The notes under the pieces: model-generated
What the model saw: only the letters and a program-made list of their open reading frames with translations
The model's database searches: none
What the model was told of the DNA's origin: nothing
Assembly (NCBI GenBank): GCA_016715205.1
Contig: JADKBC010000048.1
Coordinates: 124,001-188,000 of the forward strand
Length of the DNA stretch: 64,000 nt
Source: Holophaga sp.
GTDB lineage: Bacteria; Acidobacteriota; Holophagae; Holophagales; Holophagaceae
Direction of reading: 5' to 3'
Shown here: one piece after another, positions 1 through 9,179 of the stretch
Layout: each line of letters opens with the position of its first letter
Numbering within the stretch: the stretch's first letter is position 1
Translations under genes and position numbers: made by a program

Positions 1-305
1 CTGCAGGACCCACCCACACGGGTTCTCGGCAATCCTCCGTGGATACCGGCAACCTGGATCTGCTGCTGGATATCGAGCTGCCCGTCATGGTGCGCATGGG
101 CCAGACAGAAATGCCCCTGGGCGAGCTTCTTAAACTTACACCAGGCTCCATCCTGGAATTGAACCGTGCAGCCGATGCGCCGGTGGAATTGCTAGTGAAT
201 GGCAAGCAGATCGCCAAGGGCGAAGTGGTCGTGGTGGATGGCAACTTTGCCTTCCGCATCACCGAGATCGAGAGCACCGATACGCGAATTCGCAGTTTGT
301 CTTAG
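1..305 (+). CDS. fliN: Flagellar motor switch protein FliN, C-terminal part (5' truncated by window edge)
   Basis: The reading frame is open back to the first base, so the real start lies upstream; a GTG at 39 is the first start codon inside the window. The visible 100 codons hold a SpoA/FliN C-terminal domain, with the family pattern LLLDIELPVMVRMGQTEM followed by a Gly-Leu turn and the closing stretch VVVVDGNFAFRITEI. FliN is a rotor protein of the cytoplasmic C-ring and takes part in direction switching and export. No other flagellar gene follows directly; glmS begins 112 bp later. The family assignment is firm, and only the N-terminus is unknown. Confidence 0.9.
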   Translation, partial: AGPTHTGSRQSSVDTGNLDLLLDIELPVMVRMGQTEMPLGELLKLTPGSILELNRAADAPVELLVNGKQIAKGEVVVVDGNFAFRITEIESTDTRIRSLS

Positions 306-416
306 GACTTTTGCCACACCTGTGGCGCTGGGCTTAACCACACTCTGTGACGACCCGACCACATTGGCGCCTGGAACTACCGGGTCTATGCTCGGGATTC
401 ATTCACAGGATGTCCC

Positions 417-2252
417 ATGTGTGGAATCGTTGGATACATTGGTCACCAATCGGCAGCTGCGCTGTTGCTGGAAGGCCTCCAGACCCTGGAATACCGTGGC
501 TACGACAGCGCGGGCATCGCCCTGGCTCCGGGAGACGGAGCCTTTCGCGTAACCCGGGCTTCGGGCAAGCTGGCAAATCTCCGGAGTAAGATGGACGCCC
601 AGGATCCTACCACCTTGGGCATTGGCCACACCCGGTGGGCCACCCATGGTCGCCCCACCGAAGAGAATGCCCATCCCCACCGCAGCGCCGACGGCAAGAT
701 CGTGGCGGTCCACAATGGCATTTTCGAGAATTTCATCGAATTGAGGAAGGAACTCCAGGCCGCAGGTGAAGTCTTCACCTCTGAAACCGATACGGAAGCC
801 TTTCCCGTGATGGTTTCTCACCTCATGAAGGCAGGCGCTTCCTTTGTGGAAGCCTTCCGACAGGCCCTCAACCGGATGCAGGGCATCTACGCCATAGCCT
901 GTCTGCATGCGGACGACCCCAACCGTATCCTCGCCGCCCGCAGCGGTCCCCCGCTCGTCATCGGCCTGGGCGAGAACGAGACCTTCCTGGCCTCGGATGT
1001 GGTACCCCTACTTCGCCATACCCGGCGCGTGATCTTTCTGGAGGACGGCGATATTGCCGAAATCACCCGATCGGGAGCCGTCATTACCCGCGCCGACGGC
1101 AGCCGTGTGCTTCGCGAAGAGCATCACATCCCCTACGACCCAGTCGCCGCTGAAAAAGGCGGTTTCAAACACTTCATGCAGAAGGAAATCTTCGAACAGC
1201 CCCAGGCCATTTCTAATACCCTGCTCAACCGACTCCCCATTGATGATTCCCACGCCATACCGCTGGAACTACCCTTTACCGATGCGGACCTGAAGGCCCT
1301 TCAGCGCATTCACATCGTGGCCTGCGGCACCAGTTGGCATGCGGGGCTGGTGGGCAAGTTCCTCATCGAGCAGTTGGCCCGCACGGCTGTGGAAGTGGAT
1401 TACGCCTCGGAGTACCGCTACCGGGAACCTGTCATTCCCCAGGGCACCCTGATCATCGGCATCACCCAGAGCGGGGAAACCGCCGATACCCTGGCCGCCA
1501 TGAAGGAGGCCGCCGCACGGGGCGCACGCACCCTCGCCATCTGCAATGTCATGGGTTCCACCGCCACCCGCACGGCGGAAGCAACGATCCTCACCCATGC
1601 CGGGCCCGAAATCGGGGTGGCCTCCACCAAGGCCTTCACCACGCAATTGGCGGTACTGACGCTCCTAGCCCTGCGGTTGGGCGAGGCCAAAGGCACGGTG
1701 AATCCAGAACTGCGCGCCAACCTGCTGCAGGGTCTGCGTGAACTACCCGCCCATCTCGAACACCTCAATGCCCTGGAGCCACAGATCATCCGGTGGGCCC
1801 AGCGCTATCAGCACGCCCGGGATTTCCTCTACCTGGGCCGAGGGCCGTTGTATCCCATTGCTCTGGAAGGCGCTCTGAAACTGAAAGAGATTTCCTATAT
1901 CCATGCGGAGGGCTATCCCGCCGGTGAAATGAAACACGGCCCCATCGCCCTGATCGACCAGGATCTGCCCGTGATCGCCCTGATGCCCAAGGATGCCCAC
2001 CGGGAAAAGACCCTGAGCAATCTCCAGGAAGCCGCCGCCCGCAACGGCCGAATTCTGGGCCTGGTCACGCAGGGGGACCACGGCCTGGATGGCATTGCCG
2101 AGGATGTACTGGAACTGCCCGAAGTCCACCCCTGGCTGGCACCCATCCTCTATGTGCTGCCCCTGCAACTCCTGTCCTACCACATCGCGGTGCTGCGGGG
2201 CTGTGACGTGGATCAGCCCCGGAATTTGGCCAAATCGGTGACCGTGGAATAA
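417..2252 (+). CDS. glmS: Glutamine--fructose-6-phosphate aminotransferase (isomerizing)
   Basis: Makes glucosamine-6-phosphate from fructose-6-phosphate and glutamine, the entry step to UDP-GlcNAc for peptidoglycan and LPS. At 611 residues it has the usual length. It starts MCGIVGYIG, so the catalytic Cys becomes N-terminal after Met removal. A class II glutaminase domain fills about residues 1-230. Two SIS sugar-isomerase domains follow, with CGTSWHAG near 301 and TQSGETADT near 350. The C-terminus NLAKSVTVE is the conserved tail that closes the active site. No glmS ribozyme-like leader was recognised in the 111 bp upstream. It stands alone between fliN and a tRNA gene. Confidence 0.97.
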   Translation: MCGIVGYIGHQSAAALLLEGLQTLEYRGYDSAGIALAPGDGAFRVTRASGKLANLRSKMDAQDPTTLGIGHTRWATHGRPTEENAHPHRSADGKIVAVHNGIFENFIELRKELQAAGEVFTSETDTEAFPVMVSHLMKAGASFVEAFRQALNRMQGIYAIACLHADDPNRILAARSGPPLVIGLGENETFLASDVVPLLRHTRRVIFLEDGDIAEITRSGAVITRADGSRVLREEHHIPYDPVAAEKGGFKHFMQKEIFEQPQAISNTLLNRLPIDDSHAIPLELPFTDADLKALQRIHIVACGTSWHAGLVGKFLIEQLARTAVEVDYASEYRYREPVIPQGTLIIGITQSGETADTLAAMKEAAARGARTLAICNVMGSTATRTAEATILTHAGPEIGVASTKAFTTQLAVLTLLALRLGEAKGTVNPELRANLLQGLRELPAHLEHLNALEPQIIRWAQRYQHARDFLYLGRGPLYPIALEGALKLKEISYIHAEGYPAGEMKHGPIALIDQDLPVIALMPKDAHREKTLSNLQEAAARNGRILGLVTQGDHGLDGIAEDVLELPEVHPWLAPILYVLPLQLLSYHIAVLRGCDVDQPRNLAKSVTVE

Positions 2253-2261
2253 CAAGGGGAC

Positions 2262-2289
2262 TCGACTTTCTCCAGAGGCCAGCTACAAT
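2262..2289 (+). promoter_or_regulatory. Sigma-70-like promoter of tRNA-Val
   Basis: A -35-like TCGACT (2262-2267) is followed by 16 bases and a near-consensus -10 TACAAT (2284-2289), 11 bp before the first base of the tRNA. The position suggests transcription starts just upstream of the mature tRNA 5' end. Inferred from sequence only. Confidence 0.55.
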
Positions 2290-2300
2290 AGATACTTCAC

Positions 2301-2377
2301 GGACGCATAGCTCAGTTGGTTAGAGCGCTTGCTCGACACGCAAGAGGTCGGTGGTTCGAATCCACTTGTGTCCACCA
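2301..2377 (+). tRNA. tRNA-Val (anticodon GAC)
   Basis: A full cloverleaf can be drawn. The acceptor GGACGCA pairs with TGTGTCC (one G-U), the anticodon stem is CTTGC/GCAAG around the loop TCGACAC (anticodon GAC), and the T arm is GTGGTTCGAATCCAC. The 3' CCA is encoded (ends 2377). It is preceded by a promoter and followed within 6 bp by a Rho-independent terminator. Its last ~16 bases plus the terminator are repeated, in degenerate form, 197 bp downstream. Confidence 0.97.
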
Positions 2378-2382
2378 CAACG

Positions 2383-2415
2383 AAAGGGTCATCCAAGCCG
2401 GGTGACCCTTTTTTT
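2383..2415 (+). terminator. Rho-independent terminator of tRNA-Val
   Basis: AAAGGGTCA (2383-2391) pairs with TGACCCTTT (2403-2411) across an 11-base loop. A T tract of seven bases overlaps and follows the right arm. It lies immediately downstream of the tRNA CCA end. Confidence 0.85.
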
Positions 2416-2610
2416 GGGTTATGGCATATCAGGATTCGAACGTGACTACCCCCGGATCGAGCGCGCCACTGGCGCACTCTCCCGCTCGGTTTCGCCTCGC
2501 GGACGGGGCCCCGTCCATCGGTGGTTTCTCGAACCTACGCGACCCGTCACGGTTCTCGCCACTCGTGTCCACCACAACGAAAGGATCATCCAAGCCGGAT
2601 CGCCCTTTTC
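2414..2610. repeat. GC-rich palindromic insert followed by a degenerate copy of the tRNA-Val 3' end and terminator
   Basis: Bases 2559-2610 repeat 2362-2413 (tRNA tail from inside the T arm through CCA, spacer and terminator arm) with about seven mismatches in 52. The copy cannot be a tRNA because the rest of the cloverleaf is missing. The 145 bp between the copies contains a perfect 16-bp palindrome GGACGGGGCCCCGTCC (2498-2513) and a GCGCC/GGCGC pair, with no reading frame I can support. It looks like insertion of a palindromic sequence at the tRNA end with copying of the target, as seen at the other repeat loci. Confidence 0.7.
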
Positions 2611-2616
2611 ATGCAA

Positions 2617-5600
2617 TCAGAATTGGAACCCTGCGGAAACCAGTAGGCTCTTGAGTTGGGTATCGCGCTCATTGGCATCGCGGGGTCGCCCGAGCATTCG
2701 GTTAAGGTCCACGGCGTATTCGAGCTTGATCGGCAATCCGATTTTAAGAATCAAACCCAAACCCAGGGCCGTGCGGAAGTGGGGAAATGGTGCAGGATCA
2801 TCGACGCCTCTGAGGGGTGCTTTCAGATGTGAATAGACCTGACCGGAATCCACAAAGACTTCGCCCCAGACGATTGGCCACCATGTTGGGAATCGGTATT
2901 CCAGGTTCGCCAAAACCAACCCTTGGCCGCCCAGGGGAATGGATTGGAATCGAGGATTGCTATTGGCATCCAGGAGCGGAGGATAGGTGGGCGGACCGCC
3001 ACGCAGTGGCACCTTGCCAATAGCCCCCAGGGAGTCCGGTTCCACACCACGATGGGTGCCTGGGCCACCGGCGAAAAATCGCTCAGATAGGGGTAGGTCT
3101 TCAGCAGTGCTGGCGGTGGGTCGAGCCACCCCTAGCCGCATGCTCAAGCTGATGACCCCGGCCGAGGCGCGGTAGCCCATTGCCCAGTTCCATTGCTGGC
3201 GAAGATCCATCTTCACAAAACTGCTATTGGAACTGGTGCCAAAAATTTGATTGGCAAATTCAAATCGGGCTGCGCCATAGCTACCTGAGGTGGGATCCAA
3301 CCGATTGTCCCGCCTATCCCGAACCACCTGCAGGAAGGGCGCTGAGATGATGGCTCGACCTGGAATTTTTGAGACTTTTTCCAGTTCACTCTCCAAAATA
3401 CCGGTGCCAGGTAGGGCCCTGACCTCGCCCCGCTCAAAACGATAGCCCGCCTGAAGCACAGTTCCCGAGTTGAGGTTCCATTCGAGCCCGGCCAATATGC
3501 GTCGGCGACGGAGGAGGTAAGCCGAGCGCTGTTCTTCAATGTAGGCAGCTTCCGCGTTGAGCTGGGTGCGATCTGGCAGCCAGTTTTCCAACATGCCTGG
3601 CGCGAACCTCGGATCGGTAACCGATCTGGCATATGTCCACCGAGCGCGTGAATTCGCCGGTGGAAACCACTTGCGCAGGGTTGGGTTGCGAATGGTGGCA
3701 TCCCCGGCCCTAACCCCGAAATCCAACGTACGGCCCATGCCACCCACGTTCAGCCGCTGGGCACCAAGGTCCATGTGATAGCCCTGGCTTTTGTCGTAGC
3801 CAAACCCAGAACTGAAAATCCAATTGGATCGCTCGGCCACTTTGAGGAGGAGATCCCCTTCTTTCCATGGCGTGGGGGTTTCGTCGCCCGCCTCTGCCAA
3901 TCCCAGCAGATCCACTTGTTCCAAGCCGCCAAGGTTCCCCACCTGGGATTGAGCTTTGGAAATTCGATCAGGATCCATGGGTGTCCCAGGCTCAAGTTGG
4001 GCTTCCTGGAAAATGGCCCTGGCGCGAGTGACATCACTGCCCTGCACCACCAACCGCTGCACCGTTGGCAATGGCTGTTGTGGAATTTCAATGGAAACCA
4101 CGGTGCCCTCAGCTCCGGTTTCCAGTTTCAGTTTCTGGATCGGGCGCATGGCACCCAGCACACCCATGCGCTGCCGCAGCACGCCGAGCATCTGGGCAAG
4201 GTCATTTTTCAGCAGGGGAATGGCGCGGTCGAACCGGATTCTGAAACCACGCACTCCAGCCTTTCCCGAGGTTTCGACTTCCTGCACTGTTCCCAGGATT
4301 CCCTTCATCGCGGGGCGATCGCTTTGGTAACGGCGGCTCCGCTCAGAATCCATGGCTACCAGCTTGGGATGCTCCGCAAAAATGAAGGACAGGGCCTCGG
4401 CCAGGAACCAAGCCTTGAAAGCTGGATCGGCGGGCACCTCCAACGCCACCGCTTCCAGCATGCGTTGGCTGCCTTCTCGCACCTGCAGCACCAGGGTGCC
4501 TTTGCCCTCCTTTGCTTCCAGGGGCATTCGACGCAGGGCGATATCGGCAAAACCGCGGTTTCGGTAGTGGGCCTTGGTGCGCTCTTCCACCACACCAATG
4601 AGGTCGGTGGTCCAGCGGGGTTCAAAGAGGCCCAACCAGGAGGTTGGTAGATCCGCGGCCTTTTCTAGTTCCGGCGAAGGGATCTCCTGATTGCGCTCGA
4701 ACCGCACACCCGCCACCTTCAGCCGCTCTCCCGAAACAATAAGATAGGTAACCCGCACTTCCTCCGGGTGCTCGGGCGTACCTGCCAGCACATCGGTTCG
4801 ATGGGTCACATCTGCGTCCAGGTAGCCTTTCGAACGAAGGAAACGCACGATGCTGCGAGCGCCTGCGTCCAGCAATTCGGGGCTGTAGCGTTCCGAGCGC
4901 GCCAGCGGGAGCAGGTCCTTCAGGCTTTTAAAGCCGAGCCCATGCCCCTGGGCCACCAACCGGACCACGGGGCCTGGGGTGGCGGCCAGAACCAAGGATC
5001 CCCCTTCCGTGAAGGTGAGTTCGGCCTGCCCTTGAAACCGTTTGTCTTTCACAAAGCGCTGGCGAATTCTGGCCAGGGCCTCCCGGCGGTATTCCTCGGT
5101 CCAAAGCGTGCGCCCAGCCTCGGCTTTCAGTAGTTTCAGAAGTTTTTCCGCCCCATACACGCCCGGGTCGCCACGAAACTCAATAACCCTGACCAGATCT
5201 GGCGGTCCTGGCTTGAGTTCAAAGTTCAACCCGGCGCCATCTTCCGTGCGGTGCGCGAGAACCTGAGCTTTGGGATAACCGGATTCGCGCAGGCGAATCT
5301 CAGCCACCTGCCGGAATTGTTCCAACCGGGCATCGCCCACCCGCATGCCCTTCCGGAGCCCCGGGAACAAGTCCTTCTTGAAGGGGATCGGAAACGCCCC
5401 CACCTGGCGCCATGCTTTGAGGGCCTGCCAGGGAAATACGTCAACACGTACCACGGGTCCCTGGGGCGAGGCCTCCAAACCGCCTCGAACCTCCCGAAAA
5501 CGATCCGTCAGCCGAACCGCCTTCAGGCCCAGGGCCACCTGGGGTTCGTCAACCACCATGCCCGGGCGAACACCCAGGGCGGCTTGCGCGAAGCGTCGAT

Positions 5601-5709
5601 CATCTTCGCTGCCGCCCTGGATATCCACCCGGATCACGGGCCGTACATTACTTCCCTGTGCCCCGGCAGGAGATCCGATCAGCGCCAGGACCTGGGCCGC
5701 CGCGATCAC
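2617..5709 (-). CDS. Omp85/BamA-TamA family outer-membrane barrel protein
   Basis: A 1030-residue protein with an N-terminal export signal ending near PAGAQG, several POTRA-like repeats over about residues 25-520, and a C-terminal surface-antigen (D15) barrel ending in the terminal aromatic SAGFQF typical of BAM substrates. Family members insert or export proteins or lipids at the outer membrane. It is longer than typical BamA (about 800) and lies alone, not with skp/lpx/fabZ genes, so a TamA-like or accessory role is as likely as the essential BamA role. The annotated GTG start leaves a short signal without a positive N-terminus. An in-frame CTG at 5742, overlapping the stop of the STAS gene, would add LTRLSTPFRPA and give a more normal signal peptide. 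Confidence 0.85.
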   Translation of the reverse strand: MIAAAQVLALIGSPAGAQGSNVRPVIRVDIQGGSEDDRRFAQAALGVRPGMVVDEPQVALGLKAVRLTDRFREVRGGLEASPQGPVVRVDVFPWQALKAWRQVGAFPIPFKKDLFPGLRKGMRVGDARLEQFRQVAEIRLRESGYPKAQVLAHRTEDGAGLNFELKPGPPDLVRVIEFRGDPGVYGAEKLLKLLKAEAGRTLWTEEYRREALARIRQRFVKDKRFQGQAELTFTEGGSLVLAATPGPVVRLVAQGHGLGFKSLKDLLPLARSERYSPELLDAGARSIVRFLRSKGYLDADVTHRTDVLAGTPEHPEEVRVTYLIVSGERLKVAGVRFERNQEIPSPELEKAADLPTSWLGLFEPRWTTDLIGVVEERTKAHYRNRGFADIALRRMPLEAKEGKGTLVLQVREGSQRMLEAVALEVPADPAFKAWFLAEALSFIFAEHPKLVAMDSERSRRYQSDRPAMKGILGTVQEVETSGKAGVRGFRIRFDRAIPLLKNDLAQMLGVLRQRMGVLGAMRPIQKLKLETGAEGTVVSIEIPQQPLPTVQRLVVQGSDVTRARAIFQEAQLEPGTPMDPDRISKAQSQVGNLGGLEQVDLLGLAEAGDETPTPWKEGDLLLKVAERSNWIFSSGFGYDKSQGYHMDLGAQRLNVGGMGRTLDFGVRAGDATIRNPTLRKWFPPANSRARWTYARSVTDPRFAPGMLENWLPDRTQLNAEAAYIEEQRSAYLLRRRRILAGLEWNLNSGTVLQAGYRFERGEVRALPGTGILESELEKVSKIPGRAIISAPFLQVVRDRRDNRLDPTSGSYGAARFEFANQIFGTSSNSSFVKMDLRQQWNWAMGYRASAGVISLSMRLGVARPTASTAEDLPLSERFFAGGPGTHRGVEPDSLGAIGKVPLRGGPPTYPPLLDANSNPRFQSIPLGGQGLVLANLEYRFPTWWPIVWGEVFVDSGQVYSHLKAPLRGVDDPAPFPHFRTALGLGLILKIGLPIKLEYAVDLNRMLGRPRDANERDTQLKSLLVSAGFQF

Positions 5710-5738
5710 CGCGGGGCGGAAAGGCGTGGAAAGGCGCG

Positions 5739-6074
5739 TCAGAAGGCGGCCAGCGCCTCTTCCTCGGTGTCCTTGACGTCGAAGACCGAGTGGAGGCTCG
5801 TCATCTTGATGAGACCGAAGATGCGCAGGTTCATGCCGCAGATCTTCAGTTCGCCACCGCGATTCTTGATGGAGGTGTAGCAGCCGACCAGTTCGCCCAC
5901 ACCTGAGGAATCCAGGTAGCTGACCTTATCGAAGTTGATGACGAGTTTCCGGGCACCCTGCTCCAACGCAGTGCGAACGGCTTCGCCCAGTTCCTGATCG
6001 CCATCGCCCAGGGTGATTTTCCCTTCGGGGTAGAGGATCGAAATGTCCTGGTGGGTTCGGGTGGTGATTTTCAT
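5739..6074 (-). CDS. STAS-domain anti-sigma factor antagonist (SpoIIAA/RsbV-like)
   Basis: A single STAS domain of 111 residues. The switch segment YLDSSGVGELVG carries the serine normally phosphorylated by an anti-sigma kinase, and the N-terminal strand pair ISILYPEGKITL fits the fold. Such proteins release a sigma factor or signal to a phosphatase by partner switching. No anti-sigma kinase or sigma gene lies next to it; the gene precedes the Omp85 gene on the same strand with about 30 bp between them, so they may be co-transcribed. It diverges from the flagellar operon across a 158-bp spacer. Confidence 0.85.
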   Translation of the reverse strand: MKITTRTHQDISILYPEGKITLGDGDQELGEAVRTALEQGARKLVINFDKVSYLDSSGVGELVGCYTSIKNRGGELKICGMNLRIFGLIKMTSLHSVFDVKDTEEEALAAF

Positions 6075-6232
6075 TGCTTACCTCGCTACGAATAGGCAGT
6101 TTAGCAACGGTTGCCGCTCGATGAATACGACAGAGGTGATTTTTCGGTTACGACTCGGAGAAAATCCCCGGCATGGTGTGTGCATCGTGGGAGAAGCCGT
6201 GCCACGCATCGGCCAATTTTGCAGGGCTTCCC

Positions 6233-6652
6233 ATGTTTGATCTTGTCTCCAGCAACCCGATGATCCAGACCATGGATCGCAGCATGAGCCTTGCTTCTCA
6301 ACGAATGAGCCTCATTGCCAGCAACATGGCCAACATCGACACCCCGGGCTACCGAACCAAGGATTTCAATTTCCAGGCGGCCCTGAAAAGCGAGATCTCC
6401 AAATTGGGTGGGAATCAAATGCCTATTTCCCTAACCCATCCCATGCATTTTCAGATCACCACGGACCATAGCCTGCCCCCTTCTTCTGAAACCACCCGCC
6501 CCAATTACGAGCGCAATGATGGCAATGACGTGAGCCTGGATCAGCAAACGGCTGCGCTGGCCCGCACCCAGGTGGCCTATCAGTTGAGTGCCAGTTTTGC
6601 GCAACAGGAACTGCGGAAAATCTACCAGATTGTTCGTGATGGGAAGGCCTGA
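6233..6652 (+). CDS. flgB: Flagellar basal-body rod protein FlgB
   Basis: A proximal rod subunit of 139 residues. The motif ASNMANIDTPGYRTKDFNF near residues 25-44 is the rod-protein N-terminal signature, and the C-terminal helix YQLSASFAQQELRKIYQIVRD fits FlgB. The start at 6233 (MFDLVSS) was chosen over an in-frame ATG 60 bp upstream because it begins at the conserved N-terminus. It heads a tightly packed operon; the stop overlaps the flgC start (TGATG). Confidence 0.93.
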   Translation: MFDLVSSNPMIQTMDRSMSLASQRMSLIASNMANIDTPGYRTKDFNFQAALKSEISKLGGNQMPISLTHPMHFQITTDHSLPPSSETTRPNYERNDGNDVSLDQQTAALARTQVAYQLSASFAQQELRKIYQIVRDGKA

Positions 6653-7074
6653 TGAGCTTCGACCGCATCAATGACATCGCCGCCTCAGGCATGGCCGCCC
6701 AGCGCCTTCGGGTGCAACTCATCGCCGCCAATATCGCCAATTCGGAAACCACCCGCACTGAGGATGGGGGCCCTTTCAAGAAGAAAGAAGCCGTTTTCCA
6801 GGTCATGCCCATGGGTACCAATTCCAATGGCCAGCCGTTTACGGGGGTTCGGGTCGCCGAGGTGGCAACCTCTAAAGATCCTTTTATCAGTAAATTCGAT
6901 CCAACCCACCCCGATGCCAACCCTGAGGGCGTGGTCATGTATCCCAACGTCAACCCGGTCGAAGAAATGGTGAACCTCACCGAAGCCAGCCGGGCCTTCG
7001 AGGCCAATGTGGCCGTGGTGCGCGCCGTGCGGGCCATGACCCTTTCGGCCCAGGACTTGCTCAGGGTCACCTAG
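6652..7074 (+). CDS. flgC: Flagellar basal-body rod protein FlgC
   Basis: A rod protein of 140 residues. The N-terminal helix AASGMAAQRLRVQLIAANIANSE and the C-terminal VNLTEASRAFEANVAVVRAV are characteristic of FlgC. It overlaps flgB by one base, which implies coupled translation. It is followed by a 67-bp gap and fliE, the normal order flgB-flgC-fliE. Confidence 0.95.
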   Translation: MSFDRINDIAASGMAAQRLRVQLIAANIANSETTRTEDGGPFKKKEAVFQVMPMGTNSNGQPFTGVRVAEVATSKDPFISKFDPTHPDANPEGVVMYPNVNPVEEMVNLTEASRAFEANVAVVRAVRAMTLSAQDLLRVT

Positions 7075-7141
7075 GCCAAGTGACGGAATTCTGACTGGCC
7101 ATCCCCCTCCTCCCGCCCCATCCTGAACCTCTGAAGGCACC

Positions 7142-7459
7142 ATGGACCCCCTGCTCAACCTCAACCAGCTCTCCAGCATCCAGCCCATCGGTGAGGCCGG
7201 AAAAGCCATGCCCAAGACGGCTGGGCTTACGGAAGACGGGGCCAGTTTCGGCGATCTTTTGAAGCAGGCCATGCAGGAAGTGGACGCCGCCCAGCACACT
7301 GCCCAGCAAGAGGCACGGAACTTGATGACCGGCGAAGCGACTGACATGCATTCGGCGATTCTGGCGGTCCAGAAAGCTGATGTCAGTTTCCAGATGATGA
7401 TGGCCGTGCGATCGAAACTGATCGATGCCTACCGGGAAGTCATGCGCATGCAGATGTAG
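7142..7459 (+). CDS. fliE: Flagellar hook-basal body complex protein FliE
   Basis: A 105-residue adaptor between the MS ring and the rod. The C-terminal two thirds (DLLKQAMQEVDAAQ, then DMHSAILAVQKADVSFQMMMAVRSK and IDAYREVMRMQM) match the FliE family. It lies between flgC and fliF as usual. The 40 bp before fliF carries no recognisable signal. Confidence 0.94.
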   Translation: MDPLLNLNQLSSIQPIGEAGKAMPKTAGLTEDGASFGDLLKQAMQEVDAAQHTAQQEARNLMTGEATDMHSAILAVQKADVSFQMMMAVRSKLIDAYREVMRMQM

Positions 7460-7499
7460 CACGACCAAGCCCTGAGGACCTGGCCATCGAAAGGACCCC

Positions 7500-9176
7500 A
7501 TGGCCGGCGAAAACAGCCTCACTTCCCAATTCCAGCGTGCCTTCGAAAGCATGACCTCTACCCAAAAAGCGGTGGTGGCAGCGATCCTGGTCGCCGTTCT
7601 GCTGTCCTTGGCCGGCTTGGGCGTCTGGTTCAGCCAGGAGAGCATGGGCACGCTGTTCAGCAACCTGCCGCCCACGGATGCCAACCGCATCGTGGAAGAA
7701 CTGAAAAAGCAGAACATCGCCTTCGACCTCAGCCAGGATCAACGCACCATCCAGGTGCCTGCGAGCCGGGTGGGGGAATTGCGCCTCAAGTTTGCTGGAG
7801 ATGGCCTACCCAAGGGTGAAGGCATCGGCTTCGAGAAGCTGGAGTCCCCCAGCCTCACCACCACGGATTTCACCCAGAAAGTCATGTACCGCCGCGCCAT
7901 GGAGGCCGAACTGGCCCGAACCCTGAAGGGCGGCCTCAGCACCCTGATCGCGGATGCCACCGTACATATCACCTCCGCCAACGACAGTCCCTTCGTCACG
8001 GAGAAGGAAGACGCCAAGGCCTCGGTGCTGCTGCGGCTGAAGGGTTCCAAGATGCTGCCCGAGGAAAACACCCAGGCCATCGTCAACCTTCTGGCCGCCT
8101 CGGTGGAAGGCCTCAAGCCTGAGAATGTCGTGGTCATCGATCAGAACAGCCGCATCCTCAGCCGCACCGGCCGGGATCCCATGGCGGGCGCCACCGATTC
8201 CCAGAAAAAAGCCCAGCGCGAGGTGGAAGACCACCTCGTGCGCAAGGTCACCGAACTCCTGGAACCGGTGGTGGGTCTCGGCAAGGTTCGCGCCACCGCC
8301 AACGTCGAGTTGGACTTTGACAAGGTGAAGATCAACGAGGAAAAATTCGATCCCCAAAGCCAGGTGGAACGCTCCGTCCAGCAGCAGGAGGAAAAGGTCA
8401 CCAAGCGGGATGCAGGTTCCGGCGTCCCCGGCACCGCCTCCAACGTGGCGCCGGGCACTGCCAGTGGCCTGGGCGCGGGCGTCATCGAGAACAGCGAGAA
8501 AAAGAACGTCACCACCAACTACGACATCAGCAAGACCATTCAGAGCACCGAAAAGGCCCCCGGCACCATCAAGCGGCTTTCCTTGGCGGTCATCGTCGAC
8601 CACGCCACCCTGTGGGACAAGGGCCCCAAGGGCGAGCCAGTGGAAAAGGCCCAGCCCCGCAGTGCCGAGGAGCTCAAAAAGATTCGAGATCAAGTGGCGG
8701 CTGGCGTAGGTATCAAAGCTGAGCGCGACATCCTCACCGTGGAAAACCTGCCCTTTGCTTCCATGGTCAACCCCAAAGAAGAAGCTGAAGCCAGCAAGCA
8801 ATGGTGGATTGATCAGGGCCTGAGGCTTGTGCCCTACCTGGTGCCGACCATCATTGGGTTAGCGGTTTTCTTCCTCCTGGTGTTGCCCGTGCTCAAGAAA
8901 CTCTCCTCCGCCATCAACCGCCCCGCCCCGCTCAGGGTTCATGGTGCTGAAGGCGAAGGGGGCTCTTTTGCCGCTTCCCGGCGCAACGTGCCCATGAAAT
9001 CCATGGCAGAAATGGAATCCGAAATCGAAGCCGAACTCAATGCCGAGGGCGCCGCCGGGGCTCCCGAGGCCCAGCGCCGCCAGATGATCAAGCGCCGCAT
9101 CCAGGAAAGCGCCACCGGCGATCCCGAAACCATCGCATCCCTGGTTCGATCGTGGATGCTCGAGGACGGGAGGTAG
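7500..9176 (+). CDS. fliF: Flagellar MS-ring protein FliF
   Basis: A 558-residue inner-membrane ring protein that seeds basal-body assembly and houses the export gate. Two membrane segments bracket the large periplasmic part: one near residues 25-46 and one near 443-465 (VPTIIGLAVFFLLVLPVL). The YscJ-like core includes YRRAMEAELARTL. The cytoplasmic tail, rich in Glu/Ala and ending IASLVRSWMLEDGR, is the FliG-binding segment. The fliG start is 3 bp after the stop. Confidence 0.96.
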   Translation: MAGENSLTSQFQRAFESMTSTQKAVVAAILVAVLLSLAGLGVWFSQESMGTLFSNLPPTDANRIVEELKKQNIAFDLSQDQRTIQVPASRVGELRLKFAGDGLPKGEGIGFEKLESPSLTTTDFTQKVMYRRAMEAELARTLKGGLSTLIADATVHITSANDSPFVTEKEDAKASVLLRLKGSKMLPEENTQAIVNLLAASVEGLKPENVVVIDQNSRILSRTGRDPMAGATDSQKKAQREVEDHLVRKVTELLEPVVGLGKVRATANVELDFDKVKINEEKFDPQSQVERSVQQQEEKVTKRDAGSGVPGTASNVAPGTASGLGAGVIENSEKKNVTTNYDISKTIQSTEKAPGTIKRLSLAVIVDHATLWDKGPKGEPVEKAQPRSAEELKKIRDQVAAGVGIKAERDILTVENLPFASMVNPKEEAEASKQWWIDQGLRLVPYLVPTIIGLAVFFLLVLPVLKKLSSAINRPAPLRVHGAEGEGGSFAASRRNVPMKSMAEMESEIEAELNAEGAAGAPEAQRRQMIKRRIQESATGDPETIASLVRSWMLEDGR

Positions 9177-9179
9177 CCC

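Noticed and set aside
306..416. glmS ribozyme-like leader
   Set aside because: The 111-bp spacer contains only a small GCCACA/TGTGGC pair and none of the ribozyme core.
2301..2610. Genomic island or prophage attached at tRNA-Val
   Set aside because: Only a 197-bp repeat is present, with no integrase, cargo or shift in gene content.
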